From assembly GCA_021828285.1 (NCBI GenBank), contig JAKASG010000016.1, positions 1 through 48,047 on the forward strand: DNA of 48,047 nt. The letters run 5' to 3'. A program made the translations under genes and the position numbers. Source of the DNA: Acidobacteriota bacterium (lineage in GTDB: Bacteria; Acidobacteriota; Terriglobia; UBA7540). The notes under the pieces were generated by a model. It was not told the DNA's origin. It saw only the letters and a list, made by a program, of their open reading frames with translations, and searched no databases. Below, one piece after another: positions 1 to 8,651 of this stretch (position 1 is its first letter; each line of letters opens with the position of its first letter).

Positions 1-67
1 GTTCCAGCAACTCTTCGAGAAAATGCGTCAACCGGGCCTCGAGTTCTTTCAAGGTTCGCGGTGTCAT
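1..67 (-). CDS. 5' end of an unrecognised protein, cut by the window edge
   Basis: Reading leftwards from an ATG at 67-65 gives 22 codons without a stop up to the window edge, beginning MTPRTLKELEARLTHFLEEL. The visible part is a charged, probably helical N-terminus with no signal peptide. It would be transcribed divergently from tgt, with about 180 bases between them. I do not recognise the family, and too little is present to assign a function. It is called because the frame is open and of normal composition right from an ATG. Confidence 0.45.
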   Translation of the reverse strand, partial: MTPRTLKELEARLTHFLEELLE

Positions 68-107
68 GCCGACAATGTAGCAGACACCGGTCGGGAGAGC
101 AACAGAT

Positions 108-126
108 ACTTAACCTAGTATTACTA
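108..126 (+). repeat. 19-base repeat, left copy
   Basis: ACTTAACCTAGTATTACTA occurs here and again, exactly and inverted, at 47923-47941. It lies in the intergenic region between the divergent partial gene and tgt. It is AT-rich compared with its surroundings. The role is unknown; it could be a short mobile-element end or a conserved intergenic site. Confidence 0.6.
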
Positions 127-245
127 ACAGCCTGCCGAATGATGCCTTGTTGTTCCTCCCTCGGTGATGTGATAACAATCAGAACGAACCATGCGGCCGA
201 ATTGCTCGCATCGAAGCGATTGCGTGGTTTTGCGGACGGCAGCGA

Positions 246-1421
246 ATGATGAAATTTGAGGTCAGCCATCGGGACGGAGCGACTCGGGCGCGAACCGGAC
301 GCCTCCATACGGTTCACGGCGTGATTGAGACGCCGATGTTCATGCCGGTGGGAACGGCGGCGACGGTGAAGGCGATGACGCAGGAGCAATTGGAATCGCT
401 CCCGGCGCGCATCATTCTCGCCAACACGTACCATCTTTTTTTGCGGCCCGGACACGAAGCGGTGCGCGCGCTTGGAGGGCTGCATGCATTCATGAGCTGG
501 CCTCACGCGATTCTGACGGACAGCGGCGGCTTCCAGGTGATGAGCATGAAAGAGTTGACGAAGGTGACGGAAGACGGCGTGTGGTTCCGCTCGCACCTCG
601 ACGGCTCGAAGCACTTCATCTCACCGGAGAAGGCGATTGAAATTCAATGGGCGCTCGGGCCGGACATTATGATGACCCTCGATGAGTGCGTTGAATATCC
701 CGCAAGTCATGAAACGCTGAGCCGTGCGGTGCGATTGACGGCGGAATGGGCGCGGCGGGCGAAGGAACATTACGGCAGGCTTCGGGAATCGGAGTTCGCG
801 AGCCGGGGTGATAGAGCGGCAGGCGCGGCTGGTCCGCCGGACGCCGTTCGACCCTCAAGCCCGGAACTTTTCGGCATCGTGCAGGGCGGCACAGACCGGA
901 CTTTGCGCCGTGAGAGCGTGGAGCAAATTGCCGGGATGGATTTTGCCGGATACGCCCTCGGAGGCCTTTCGGTCGGCGAAGCCAAAGAAGCTTTATATGA
1001 AACTGTCGAAGACGCCGCGCCCTTGCTGCCGGAGGAGCGGCCGCGTTATCTGATGGGCGTGGGAACACCGGCGGATTTGGTCGAGTGCGCGGCGCAGGGG
1101 ATCGACCTGTTCGATTGCGTGCTGCCGACGAGGAATGCGCGGAACGGGTGCGTGTTTACTTCGGAAGGGAAACTGGTGGTGAAAGGCGCGCGCTATGCGC
1201 GGGACGCGCGGCCGATTGATCCCGAGTGCGGCTGCTGGGTTTGCCGGCGATATTCCCGGGCGTATATTCGCCATTTGTTTGCGAGCGGCGAGATGCTCGC
1301 GGCGACACTTGCAACCGCCCACAACCTGCACTTTTACCTTGACACTATGCGTAAAATCACGCAGGCTATAGCTTCAGGAACGATGAAGGATCTGGTTACC
1401 GCGGTGCGGACGCATGCATAG
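246..1421 (+). CDS. tgt: tRNA-guanine transglycosylase (queuine/preQ1 insertion)
   Basis: Bacterial Tgt exchanges G34 for preQ1 in tRNAs with GUN anticodons, in the cytoplasm, on the queuosine pathway. Seen here: TDSGGFQV (catalytic Asp about residue 92), GIVQGG near 210, GGLSVGE, and LFDCVLPTRNARNG carrying the nucleophilic Asp. The C-terminal zinc site is CGCWVCRRYSRAYIRHL. The protein has 391 residues, slightly longer than usual because of a low-complexity insert (about 180-205) just before GIVQGG. There are two in-frame ATGs (246, 249) with only a weak ribosome site, so the exact start is uncertain by one codon. It sits upstream of yajC-secD-secF, a classic neighbourhood for tgt. The identification is very secure. 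Confidence 0.97.
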   Translation: MMKFEVSHRDGATRARTGRLHTVHGVIETPMFMPVGTAATVKAMTQEQLESLPARIILANTYHLFLRPGHEAVRALGGLHAFMSWPHAILTDSGGFQVMSMKELTKVTEDGVWFRSHLDGSKHFISPEKAIEIQWALGPDIMMTLDECVEYPASHETLSRAVRLTAEWARRAKEHYGRLRESEFASRGDRAAGAAGPPDAVRPSSPELFGIVQGGTDRTLRRESVEQIAGMDFAGYALGGLSVGEAKEALYETVEDAAPLLPEERPRYLMGVGTPADLVECAAQGIDLFDCVLPTRNARNGCVFTSEGKLVVKGARYARDARPIDPECGCWVCRRYSRAYIRHLFASGEMLAATLATAHNLHFYLDTMRKITQAIASGTMKDLVTAVRTHA

Positions 1422-1596
1422 CGGCCGGTGAATTCAATCCTGCGGCATCTCCAATAGCGTTGATCGGAAGAAAGAGTGGCATTCCGGGCTTCAGGTGCGC
1501 GAGGAATCGAAGCCGCGCGGCGGCAAGTGCGTTCGCCGGTCTTGCGGCGTCGTCTTATAAAGAAATTGTAAAACAGAGGGGGCGGACACCAGCTTT

Positions 1597-1893
1597 GTGA
1601 GTTCAATCGGATCATTTCTAGCACTCTTCGCGCCCCTTTTTCTCATCTGGTATTTCCTCATCATCCTCCCGCAGCAGCGCCAGCGAAGGAAGGTGCAGGA
1701 AATGCTCGCGAACCTGAAAACCGGAGATCGAGTCGTGACATCCGGCGGAATCTACGGTACCATTACGGGCTTTCACGGGCAGGTGGTGCAACTGCAAGTG
1801 ACGCCCCAGGTTAAACTCGACATCGCGCGCTCGGCCGTCACCGGAGTCGGATCGCCCGAAGCGGAAGAGGAAAAACCGAAGCCCAAGAAATAA
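1597..1893 (+). CDS. yajC: Sec translocase accessory subunit YajC
   Basis: A 98-residue protein with one N-terminal membrane helix (about residues 6-24) followed by the basic QQRQRRKVQEML stretch and the conserved LKTGDRVVTSGGIYGTI core typical of YajC. YajC associates with SecDF in the inner membrane and supports protein export. The start is a GTG, chosen because of a purine-rich site (GAGGGGG around 1576) and because it places the membrane helix at the N-terminus. It lies 175 bases after tgt and 38 bases before secD, so the three sec genes are very likely co-transcribed. The C-terminal Lys/Glu tail is normal for the family. Confidence 0.95.
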   Translation: MSSIGSFLALFAPLFLIWYFLIILPQQRQRRKVQEMLANLKTGDRVVTSGGIYGTITGFHGQVVQLQVTPQVKLDIARSAVTGVGSPEAEEEKPKPKK

Positions 1894-1931
1894 CGGCGGG
1901 ACGGGAACCGGCGGCAAAAAGTTTTTCGCAG

Positions 1932-3542
1932 ATGGATTCCAGCATTCGCAATCGCGCCATTCTTATCGCCATCGTCCTGGTGGCCTGCGTCATCGGCATC
2001 GTGGGGCTTCCCCGCAACATCCAGCAGCTCAAACAGAATCTCGCCAACCGCATTCATTTGGGATTGGACTTGAAGGGCGGAGCGCACCTGGTGCTCCAGG
2101 TCCATGTGGATGACGCCGTCAAAGTGACCACGGACGAAGCGCTCGGTCGTCTTGAAGACGACATGAAGACGAAGAACATTCCTTACGCTTCGGCGGAAAA
2201 GCAGGACTTGACCCACATTATTATCAAGGGCGTTCCGACGGCCGAATATGCTGCGCTCTCATCCCTGGTGAGCGACCAGTTTTCCGATTGGGACCTGGAA
2301 CCGGTTGCCGGCGATGCGACCGCCCACGTCATGGCGTTGAAAGTGACCTCGGCGAACAATATCCGCAACCAAGCATTGATGCAGTCCATGCGGACCATTC
2401 GCAACCGCGTGGATCAGTACGGCGTGGTGGATCCTGAAATTGCGGAATACGGGCAGGGCGATTACGAGTTGGTGGTGGAGTTGCCCGGCGTGAGCGACAC
2501 GGCGCAAGTCAGGCAGCTCATCAAGTCGCAAGCGATGCTCGAGCTGAAGATTGTGAAGGACGGCCCCTACCCGAGCCGGGACGCGGCGCTCGCGGCGCAC
2601 GGAGGGATTTTGCCGCCGAATACTAAAGTCCTGCCGAGCCAGGCGGCATCCGCCGCGAACGGCGGGACGGCGGCAAGCCAGGAATGGTACGTCGTGGACC
2701 GGATTGACGCGATCACCGGCCGCGACCTGAGCGGCGCGGAACCCTCGAATGATGAGAATGGCCAGCCCGACGTCAATTTTACGCTGACGAGCGACGGCGC
2801 GGCGCGCTTTGCCAGCGTGACGAGCCAGAATATTGGAAAGCAATTGGCGATCGTGCTGGACAGCAAGGTGGTTTCCGCTCCGGTCATTCACAGCCGGATC
2901 AGCGATCAAGGGCAAATCACCGGCTCGTTCACGGCGGCGCAAGCACGCGACCTGGCGCTGGTGCTGCGCACGGGCGCGCTGCCCGCTTCCATTACGACGC
3001 TTGCCGAACAGATTGTCGGGCCAACGCTTGGCGCGGATTCGATCCGGCACGGCATCGTAGCGGCGGTCGTCGGATTCATCGCGATCATCGCCTTCATGCT
3101 GATTTATTACCGAGGCGCGGGAATCAACGCCGACGTGGCACTCCTGCTGAATCTTCTGATTCTTATGGCGGCGTTCGCCTATTTGGGCGCCGTGCTGACC
3201 CTTCCCGGCATCGCCGGCGTCATTCTGACCGTCGGCATGGGCGTGGACTCGAACGTGCTGATCTTCGAACGCATCCGCGAGGAGTTGCGCCTCGGCAAGG
3301 CCGTAGGCGCGGCGGTGGCGGGCGGGTTCGAGCACGCATTCAAGACCATTATTGATACGCACGTTACCACGGTCGCTTCGGCCGCGATTCTGTTCACTTT
3401 CGGGACCGGGCCGATTAAGGGATTTGCTACGACGCTGACCATCGGTCTTGTGGCGAACCTGTTTACCTCGGTCTTCGTATCGCGCGTCATTTTTGATTGG
3501 GCGCTCTCGCGGCGGGAAAAGGGCGAGGCGCTGAGTATTTAG
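1932..3542 (+). CDS. secD: protein translocase subunit SecD
   Basis: SecD forms, with SecF, a proton-driven RND-type membrane protein that helps complete protein translocation on the periplasmic side. Seen: an N-terminal membrane helix (about 10-28), HLGLDLKGGAHLVLQV (the SecD signature), a large periplasmic region including the MRTIRNRVDQYGV segment, then five more membrane helices with VGMGVDSNVLIFERIREEL in the proton-conducting core. The 536 residues are normal for a bacterial SecD. It lies between yajC and secF; secF begins 68 bases after the stop. No damage is seen. Confidence 0.97.
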   Translation: MDSSIRNRAILIAIVLVACVIGIVGLPRNIQQLKQNLANRIHLGLDLKGGAHLVLQVHVDDAVKVTTDEALGRLEDDMKTKNIPYASAEKQDLTHIIIKGVPTAEYAALSSLVSDQFSDWDLEPVAGDATAHVMALKVTSANNIRNQALMQSMRTIRNRVDQYGVVDPEIAEYGQGDYELVVELPGVSDTAQVRQLIKSQAMLELKIVKDGPYPSRDAALAAHGGILPPNTKVLPSQAASAANGGTAASQEWYVVDRIDAITGRDLSGAEPSNDENGQPDVNFTLTSDGAARFASVTSQNIGKQLAIVLDSKVVSAPVIHSRISDQGQITGSFTAAQARDLALVLRTGALPASITTLAEQIVGPTLGADSIRHGIVAAVVGFIAIIAFMLIYYRGAGINADVALLLNLLILMAAFAYLGAVLTLPGIAGVILTVGMGVDSNVLIFERIREELRLGKAVGAAVAGGFEHAFKTIIDTHVTTVASAAILFTFGTGPIKGFATTLTIGLVANLFTSVFVSRVIFDWALSRREKGEALSI

Positions 3543-3610
3543 TCGAAAATTTTGGAACCCCAGCGGCCACTGCGGTGTCAGCAAGAAGTGGCGGGGTGTG
3601 GAGCGAGGCG

Positions 3611-4855
3611 ATGGAGTTTTTTCATGAGCCGAACATTGACTGGATGGGGAAAAAGTGGTATTTCATCTCCCTCTCAGTGGTGCTCCTGGCTGCGGGGCTG
3701 ATTTCAATCGCCGTCCGCCGGGGCCTGACCTATGGCATTGATTTCCGGAGCGGCACGCAAGTGACGGTGCGATTCGCGAAGGCGCCGAACCTGAGCGCCA
3801 TTCGCAATCAGCTCAACCGGGAAGGCATTCACGAGTTCACGATCCAGCAGATCGGCGCATCTTCAGAAAACGAAGTGATTATCGGGATGGGTCTGCTCAA
3901 GTCCAAGACGAACGCCCACACGCCGATCGAGTCGGGGCGAATGGCGATCTTGAAGGCGCTTGCAGGACTTCACGGCGAGGGGGCGGCGGGCAAGGTGGAT
4001 TTCAATAATGCCGGAGCGCGGGAGATTGCCGACCACCTGATCGTCTCCGACCCGCTCAATCTTGCCGGCCAGGGGACGCAGACCGCAACCCAGCAATATC
4101 AGCAACTGGCAAGCGCTATGGTGTCATTCCGGAATGCGCCGCCGCACAGCGGACTCCTCGCGAGCTTCGACCAGTTGAGCGCGGTCAAGGGTGTGACTCC
4201 GGCGGTGATCGCCTCCCTTGAAAACGGCTTTTACCTCTCGAGCTTTGCCATCCGAAATACGGAGATCGTTGGCCCGAAAGTCAGCAGCGATTTGCGGCGC
4301 CAGGCGCTGTATGTGACGCTCGCCGGCATGGGGGCCATGCTCATTTACATCTGGTTTCGGTTTGAGCTAATCTATGGCGTGGCTGCGGTGATCGCCACCT
4401 TTCATGATGTTATTATTACCATCGGTTTCTTCTCTTTGCTTGATAAACCGATTTCGCTGACGGTCATCGCGGCGCTTTTGACTCTGGTCGGCTATTCGAT
4501 GAACGACACAATCGTCGTCTTCGACCGCATTCGGGAGAACGTGCGGCTTAACCGGCGGGAAAGCTTTCTTGATCTGGTGAATCGCAGCATCAACCAGACG
4601 CTGAGCCGGACAATCCTGACTTCGGGCCTGACGTTTCTTGCCGTATTGTCGCTGTTTTTGTTCGGCGGCCAAGTGATTCACGGTTTTGCGTTCACGCTTG
4701 TCATCGGGGTCCTGATCGGAACCTACTCTTCGATCGCGATTGCAAGCCCGGTGCTGGTTTTCTGGCAGACACGGACGGCCAAGCTGCGCCCGGCGCCGGC
4801 CACCAAATCGAAGCCCTTGCCGCGCGAGCGGGAGACAGCGGCCTCGCGGCGGTGA
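3611..4855 (+). CDS. secF: protein translocase subunit SecF
   Basis: The partner of SecD in the SecDF complex. The ATG at 3611 is preferred over upstream in-frame starts because it gives the usual short cytoplasmic N-terminus (MEFFHEPNIDWMGKKWYFIS) and has GAGCGAGG just upstream. Six membrane helices are visible, with YSMNDTIVVFDRIREN in helix 4. Two oddities: the usual GIDFxGGT motif reads GIDFRSGT, and the first periplasmic domain is unusually long (about residues 35-225, roughly twice the E. coli length), giving 414 residues. The remaining sequence matches the family well. A seven-pair hairpin follows the stop. Confidence 0.95.
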   Translation: MEFFHEPNIDWMGKKWYFISLSVVLLAAGLISIAVRRGLTYGIDFRSGTQVTVRFAKAPNLSAIRNQLNREGIHEFTIQQIGASSENEVIIGMGLLKSKTNAHTPIESGRMAILKALAGLHGEGAAGKVDFNNAGAREIADHLIVSDPLNLAGQGTQTATQQYQQLASAMVSFRNAPPHSGLLASFDQLSAVKGVTPAVIASLENGFYLSSFAIRNTEIVGPKVSSDLRRQALYVTLAGMGAMLIYIWFRFELIYGVAAVIATFHDVIITIGFFSLLDKPISLTVIAALLTLVGYSMNDTIVVFDRIRENVRLNRRESFLDLVNRSINQTLSRTILTSGLTFLAVLSLFLFGGQVIHGFAFTLVIGVLIGTYSSIAIASPVLVFWQTRTAKLRPAPATKSKPLPRERETAASRR

Positions 4856-4864
4856 TGCGGCTAG

Positions 4865-4883
4865 CCCGCCTCGCAAAGGCGGG
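4865..4883 (+). terminator. GC hairpin after secF
   Basis: CCCGCCT and AGGCGGG form a perfect seven-pair stem around a five-base loop, ten bases after the secF stop. There is no U-run, so it is not a canonical intrinsic terminator. It could attenuate or protect the message between the sec genes and the TonB-like gene. Confidence 0.35.
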
Positions 4884-4927
4884 AAACCTCTGGACGCCGG
4901 CTGCGGCGCTCAAAGGAGGCGGATGCC

Positions 4928-5947
4928 ATGTTCGATGAAACACTGCTTGATTCTTCGCCCAAGCGCGACCCTGTTCTGAGAGGGATTCACTGGTTGATTT
5001 CTCTGGGCGTGGGTGTCGTGGCCTTTGTCGCCACATACCTCTTCTTCCAGTCAGTGACCGGCGGCGCGGCCAAAACCCTCGCCTTGGAGGGAATCATTGT
5101 CGGCGCGTTGTTATTTTTCTGGGCGCTGATGATTTGCTATGTCTATGCTGACACGCAGCACCTCGGCTTGGCCACCTGGGCCTGGATCGTTCTGGCGGTT
5201 TTGTTGCCAATCGTGGGATACATGATTTATCTGGTTTATTCCGCTGCCAAAACGGACAATTGGAAGCGGGCAACCATTCCCATCGCTTACATCTTCGAAG
5301 TACTCGTAGCCGGCGTTCTTGTGCTGATTCCGCTTATTAAGACCGAAGCTTTGCCGATGGCGCAGTTGGCAACGATGCTGGTGGCGCCCCCGCCACCACC
5401 GCCGCCTCCTCCGCCCGCCGTAGCGCCGCCGAAGGTCATCATTCACCGCGTTACGATGGCTGAACTCATGAAAGCGCCCACGGTGATTCCGAAGAAGATC
5501 GAAATCGTCAAGGATCAGCCACGGCCGCAGGGAGCGGTCGGCGTGGTGGGCGGCGTGCCGGGAGGCGTTCCCGGCGGACAAATGGGAGGCGTGCTCGGTT
5601 CTATGGTGGGCGGGATGATGGGGACGCCGCCTCCGCCGCCGAAAGCTACGACGCCAAAGCGGATTCGAGTTGGCGGAGACGTCGAGGCCGCACAGGCCCT
5701 CTACGATCCAAGTCCGCCCTATCCGCCGCTCGCGGAGGCCGCCCGCATTCAAGGGACGGTGAGACTCGAAGCGGTGATCAGCACGGATGGCACGATCCAG
5801 AACTTGAAAGTTCTGAGCGGAAATCCGTTGCTCGTTCCGACCGCTCTGCAAACGGTTCGAACGTGGAGGTACCGGCCGACGTTGCTGAACGGCCAGCCGG
5901 TCGAAGTGGTTACGGAAATTGACGTGAACTTTACACTGGGCGATTAG
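4928..5947 (+). CDS. TonB-family energy transducer with multiple N-terminal membrane helices
   Basis: The C-terminal domain (about 255-339) is a TonB C-terminal fold: YPPLAEAARIQGTVRLEA, then a ...TWRYRPTLLNGQPVEV motif typical of TonB-type transducers in Acidobacteriota. Unlike classical TonB, which has one anchor, the N-terminus has about four hydrophobic segments (residues 18-41, 51-71, 80-100, 116-134). The middle is a run of ten prolines plus a Gly/Met-rich stretch, expected to span the periplasm. AAAGGAGG is placed ideally before the ATG. It is followed by exbB-exbD-exbD, so it most likely couples the inner-membrane proton motor to outer-membrane receptors, such as the Oar-like protein at 33050. 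Confidence 0.9.
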   Translation: MFDETLLDSSPKRDPVLRGIHWLISLGVGVVAFVATYLFFQSVTGGAAKTLALEGIIVGALLFFWALMICYVYADTQHLGLATWAWIVLAVLLPIVGYMIYLVYSAAKTDNWKRATIPIAYIFEVLVAGVLVLIPLIKTEALPMAQLATMLVAPPPPPPPPPPAVAPPKVIIHRVTMAELMKAPTVIPKKIEIVKDQPRPQGAVGVVGGVPGGVPGGQMGGVLGSMVGGMMGTPPPPPKATTPKRIRVGGDVEAAQALYDPSPPYPPLAEAARIQGTVRLEAVISTDGTIQNLKVLSGNPLLVPTALQTVRTWRYRPTLLNGQPVEVVTEIDVNFTLGD

Positions 5948-5987
5948 AAGCCCAGGTCGAAAATTACGAGGAGGGAGTGCGAAGCCG

Positions 5988-6722
5988 ATGCTGGTTACCA
6001 AATTTGTTTCAATGAGTCTGTTGTTTTTTCAGGGACAAACCCCCGTATCGTTCAACATCGTGAGCATGTGGCATCAGATGGGGTTGCCCGCGAAGCTCGT
6101 GGTGATCCTGCTGGGTATCATGTCGGCGTGGTCCATCGCCGTCATGATTGACCGCTGGGTCATTTACCGGATGGCGCGTAAGGAGTCGAGGATGTTCGCC
6201 CCTGCTGTCGCCCTGGCGCTCAAAGACGGAAAAATTGACGACGCCATCACGATTGCCGAGCGCAATAAGCACAGCCATTTGGCTAAGGTCGTGACGGCGG
6301 GGCTCCAGGAATTTTCAGCGCACCAGGCTTCTCAGGAAATTTCCGGAGAGACCATCGAGGCGTCGAAGCGCGCGCTCGACCGGGCGTCGGCGATCGTCCA
6401 CGCGGAGCTGAAGCGCGGCGTTTCGAGCCTTGCCACCATCGGCTCGACCGCTCCCTTCGTCGGATTGTTCGGGACCGTCGTGGGCATCATCCACGCGTTT
6501 CAGGGCATTTCGACAGAGCATACGACCGGCTTGGGCGCCGTCGCGGGCGGCATTTCGGAAGCTCTCGTGACCACCGCCATGGGGCTCTTCGTGGCCGTGC
6601 CGGCCGTATGGGTTTATAATTATTTCACCGGGAAGATCGAAGGCTTTGACGTCGAGATGGACAACTCTTCGTCCGAGCTGATCGATTACTTCATTAAACG
6701 CTCCGGCCGGGGTAAGAAATAA
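5988..6722 (+). CDS. exbB: ExbB/TolQ/MotA-family proton channel protein
   Basis: ExbB-type proteins form the pentameric stator around ExbD in the inner membrane and convert the proton gradient into force on TonB. Three membrane segments are seen (about 33-52, 140-165, 185-205), with the conserved GSTAPFVGLFGTVVGIIHAF region and GISEALVTTAMGLFVAVPAV. The 244-residue length fits. GAGGAGGGAG precedes the ATG. The stop overlaps the next ATG by one base (TAATG), so exbB and exbD are translationally coupled. A TolQ role cannot be excluded from sequence alone, but the adjacent TonB-type gene favours ExbB. Confidence 0.93.
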   Translation: MLVTKFVSMSLLFFQGQTPVSFNIVSMWHQMGLPAKLVVILLGIMSAWSIAVMIDRWVIYRMARKESRMFAPAVALALKDGKIDDAITIAERNKHSHLAKVVTAGLQEFSAHQASQEISGETIEASKRALDRASAIVHAELKRGVSSLATIGSTAPFVGLFGTVVGIIHAFQGISTEHTTGLGAVAGGISEALVTTAMGLFVAVPAVWVYNYFTGKIEGFDVEMDNSSSELIDYFIKRSGRGKK

Positions 6723-7174
6723 TGCCCTACAAAATCACACCACCGAGCGAAGTCTCGGAAATCAACGTTACTCCCCTGGTGGACGTGATGCTCGTGCTTC
6801 TGATCATCTTCATGGTCATCACGCCCATGTTGCAAAAGGGCGCCTCGGTGGACATGGTGAGGACTCAGAACGCCGCGAAGATGCCGAATGCGGACAAGAC
6901 CAACGCCGTAGTGCTGGCAGTGACACGGGACGGGCGTATCTTTCTCGGCTCGAACCCGGTCAAGCTCAGCGATGTCACGAGCAAGGTCAAGGACCGGATC
7001 CAGGACCGCCTCAACAAGACAATCTACATCAAGAGCGACACGCGCACCAAGTATGGGAGAGTCGTGGCGATCGTGGATGACGTCCGCGCGGCGGGAGTTC
7101 AGAACATCGGGTTGCTGACCCAGAAAATCCAGGGCCAGCCGCCCAACGCGCCGCCGGCGCCTTTGATGCCGTAG
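6722..7174 (+). CDS. exbD: ExbD/TolR-family biopolymer transport protein (first copy)
   Basis: One N-terminal membrane helix (about 20-40) carries the essential aspartate in TPLVDVMLVLLIIFM, preceded by the cytoplasmic SEINVTP motif. A periplasmic domain of about 100 residues follows. The protein has 150 residues and overlaps exbB by one base. With ExbB it forms the proton motor. Two different exbD genes in tandem are common in Acidobacteriota and Myxococcota-type operons and suggest a mixed or alternative ExbD dimer; that interpretation is inference. Confidence 0.94.
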   Translation: MPYKITPPSEVSEINVTPLVDVMLVLLIIFMVITPMLQKGASVDMVRTQNAAKMPNADKTNAVVLAVTRDGRIFLGSNPVKLSDVTSKVKDRIQDRLNKTIYIKSDTRTKYGRVVAIVDDVRAAGVQNIGLLTQKIQGQPPNAPPAPLMP

Positions 7175-7217
7175 CGCGCGCCTTTTTGCGGGCAGGAAAA
7201 GGAAGGAGGGTAATCAT

Positions 7218-7646
7218 ATGGCAATGGCAGTTGGAGGGGCGAAAGAAGGTCCAATGTCGAACCTGAACGTCACTCCGCTGATTGACGTCCTGCTGGTTCT
7301 GCTGATCATCTTCATGATCATCACGCCATTGACGCCCCATGGATTGGATGCGTTGGTTCCTCAACCCAACAAAAATGCAAAACCGGATCCCTCGGTTCTT
7401 GCGCGAACCATCGTGGTCTCGATTGACGCGAACCGGCAGATAACTATCAATCAAACGCCCGTCGCCGTGTCGGATCTCGGCCAGCGCCTGGTTGATATTT
7501 TCAAGACGCGCAACGATCGAATCATTTTTGTGAGGGGCGATCCCTCCTTGCCGTTCGGAGACGTCGCGGAGATTATCGATATTGCGAAGGGGGCCGAGAT
7601 TGATAAGATCGGCTTGATCACTCACGCCATGGAGGAAGGCCATTAA
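7218..7646 (+). CDS. exbD: ExbD/TolR-family biopolymer transport protein (second copy)
   Basis: Paralogue of the preceding gene: SNLNVTPLIDVLLVLLIIFM contains the membrane aspartate and is followed by a short periplasmic domain (142 residues). The two ExbDs diverge clearly outside the membrane segment, so this is not a recent duplication. AAGGAGG sits eight bases before ATG 7218; the following in-frame ATG (7224) is less well spaced. It belongs to the same operon as the TonB-like transducer and the TPR protein. Confidence 0.94.
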   Translation: MAMAVGGAKEGPMSNLNVTPLIDVLLVLLIIFMIITPLTPHGLDALVPQPNKNAKPDPSVLARTIVVSIDANRQITINQTPVAVSDLGQRLVDIFKTRNDRIIFVRGDPSLPFGDVAEIIDIAKGAEIDKIGLITHAMEEGH

Positions 7647-7671
7647 CTCCGCCGAAACGGGAGGACGTCGG

Positions 7672-8481
7672 ATGACGCTTTGGGAAAAACTGCCGCTGTG
7701 GGGCGTGGTGCTCCTTGCGGCCGCAAGTTTGGGGTGCAACAAGCTGAAGGCTCGCGATCAGCTCAACAAGGGAGTGATGTCTTTCCGGAACTCGCAGTTC
7801 CAGGACGCGGTCGAACACTTCAAGAAATCGGTTCAGCTCGACCCGACTTATTTGAATGCCCGGCTCTATCTGGCGACGGCCTATTTCCAGCAGTATATTC
7901 CCGGCGGCCAATCCGCCGCGAACCTCCAGGTCGCGCAGGATGCCATCCAGACTTACCAGCAGGTCCTGAACATGGACCCGAACAACGAGACGGCTCTCGG
8001 CAGTATCGCCGAGCTTTATTACAACATGAAGAACTTCGACAAGGCGAAGGCCTACCAGCGGAAGCTGATGCAACTCGAACCGAATAATCCCCAGCCTTAT
8101 TACTGGATTGGAGTCATTGATTGGGCCATCGCGTACCAGAACGATGGCGAAATGCGCAAAACGCTCAAGCTGAATATTCCTAAGCCGGATGGCTCCCTGC
8201 CGCCCCTTCCGCCGAAGGCGAGCGCGCAGTTAGCGGACCAAAACGGAGCACTGGTGAATGAAGGCATTGACGCGCTCCAGAAGGCGATTGCTCTCAAACC
8301 GGACGACTTCAACACGATGGTTTACATCAACCTCCTGTACCGCCAGAAGGCGGATATTGACACCGAAAAGGCGACGCACAAGCAGGATCTTGCAACGGCC
8401 GACAATTGGGAGCAGAAGGCCATGAACTTGCGCAAATCGCCTTCAGCAGCCCCGGCAACTTCGGGCAGCAGTTCGCAATAA
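7672..8481 (+). CDS. TPR-repeat protein, probable lipoprotein
   Basis: A 269-residue protein with an N-terminal hydrophobic segment ending LAAASLGCNK (Cys about residue 23), resembling a lipoprotein signal, although the residue at -3 is Ser and not the usual Leu. Downstream are at least three tetratricopeptide repeats (about 28-62, 90-130, 200-235) with the family's A/Y/P spacing, for example FQDAVEHFKKSVQLDPTYLN. The C-terminus is Ser/Ala rich. GGAGG is eight bases before the ATG. As the last gene of the TonB-ExbBD operon, it may scaffold the motor or its cell-envelope partners; this is inference from position. Confidence 0.85.
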   Translation: MTLWEKLPLWGVVLLAAASLGCNKLKARDQLNKGVMSFRNSQFQDAVEHFKKSVQLDPTYLNARLYLATAYFQQYIPGGQSAANLQVAQDAIQTYQQVLNMDPNNETALGSIAELYYNMKNFDKAKAYQRKLMQLEPNNPQPYYWIGVIDWAIAYQNDGEMRKTLKLNIPKPDGSLPPLPPKASAQLADQNGALVNEGIDALQKAIALKPDDFNTMVYINLLYRQKADIDTEKATHKQDLATADNWEQKAMNLRKSPSAAPATSGSSSQ

Positions 8482-8607
8482 GACTCTTCGCCGTTTCCGC
8501 CTCTCTTAATTCTTCCGGCGATCAATCCCATAACGTATGGCGTGGTATGTCTTTGCCGCCAGCGGCGTGCATCGCCGGGCCTTTCGGCCGCAGAAATGAT
8601 TCTCGCC

Positions 8608-8637
8608 TTGCGGCGCCAGAAAGCCCTGCCCTAGAAT
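8608..8637 (+). promoter_or_regulatory. probable sigma70-type promoter of rsh
   Basis: TTGCGG and TAGAAT are separated by 18 bases. Transcription would start near 8644, only about eight bases before the rsh ATG, so the message would be almost leaderless. The -10 matches the consensus at five of six positions, the -35 at three of six. Confidence 0.4.
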
Positions 8638-8651
8638 GGATTCGGGAAGCA

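Noticed and set aside
2259-3584. A 441-codon minus-strand open frame inside secD
   Set aside because: Antisense to SecD membrane helices; no ribosome site and no family features.
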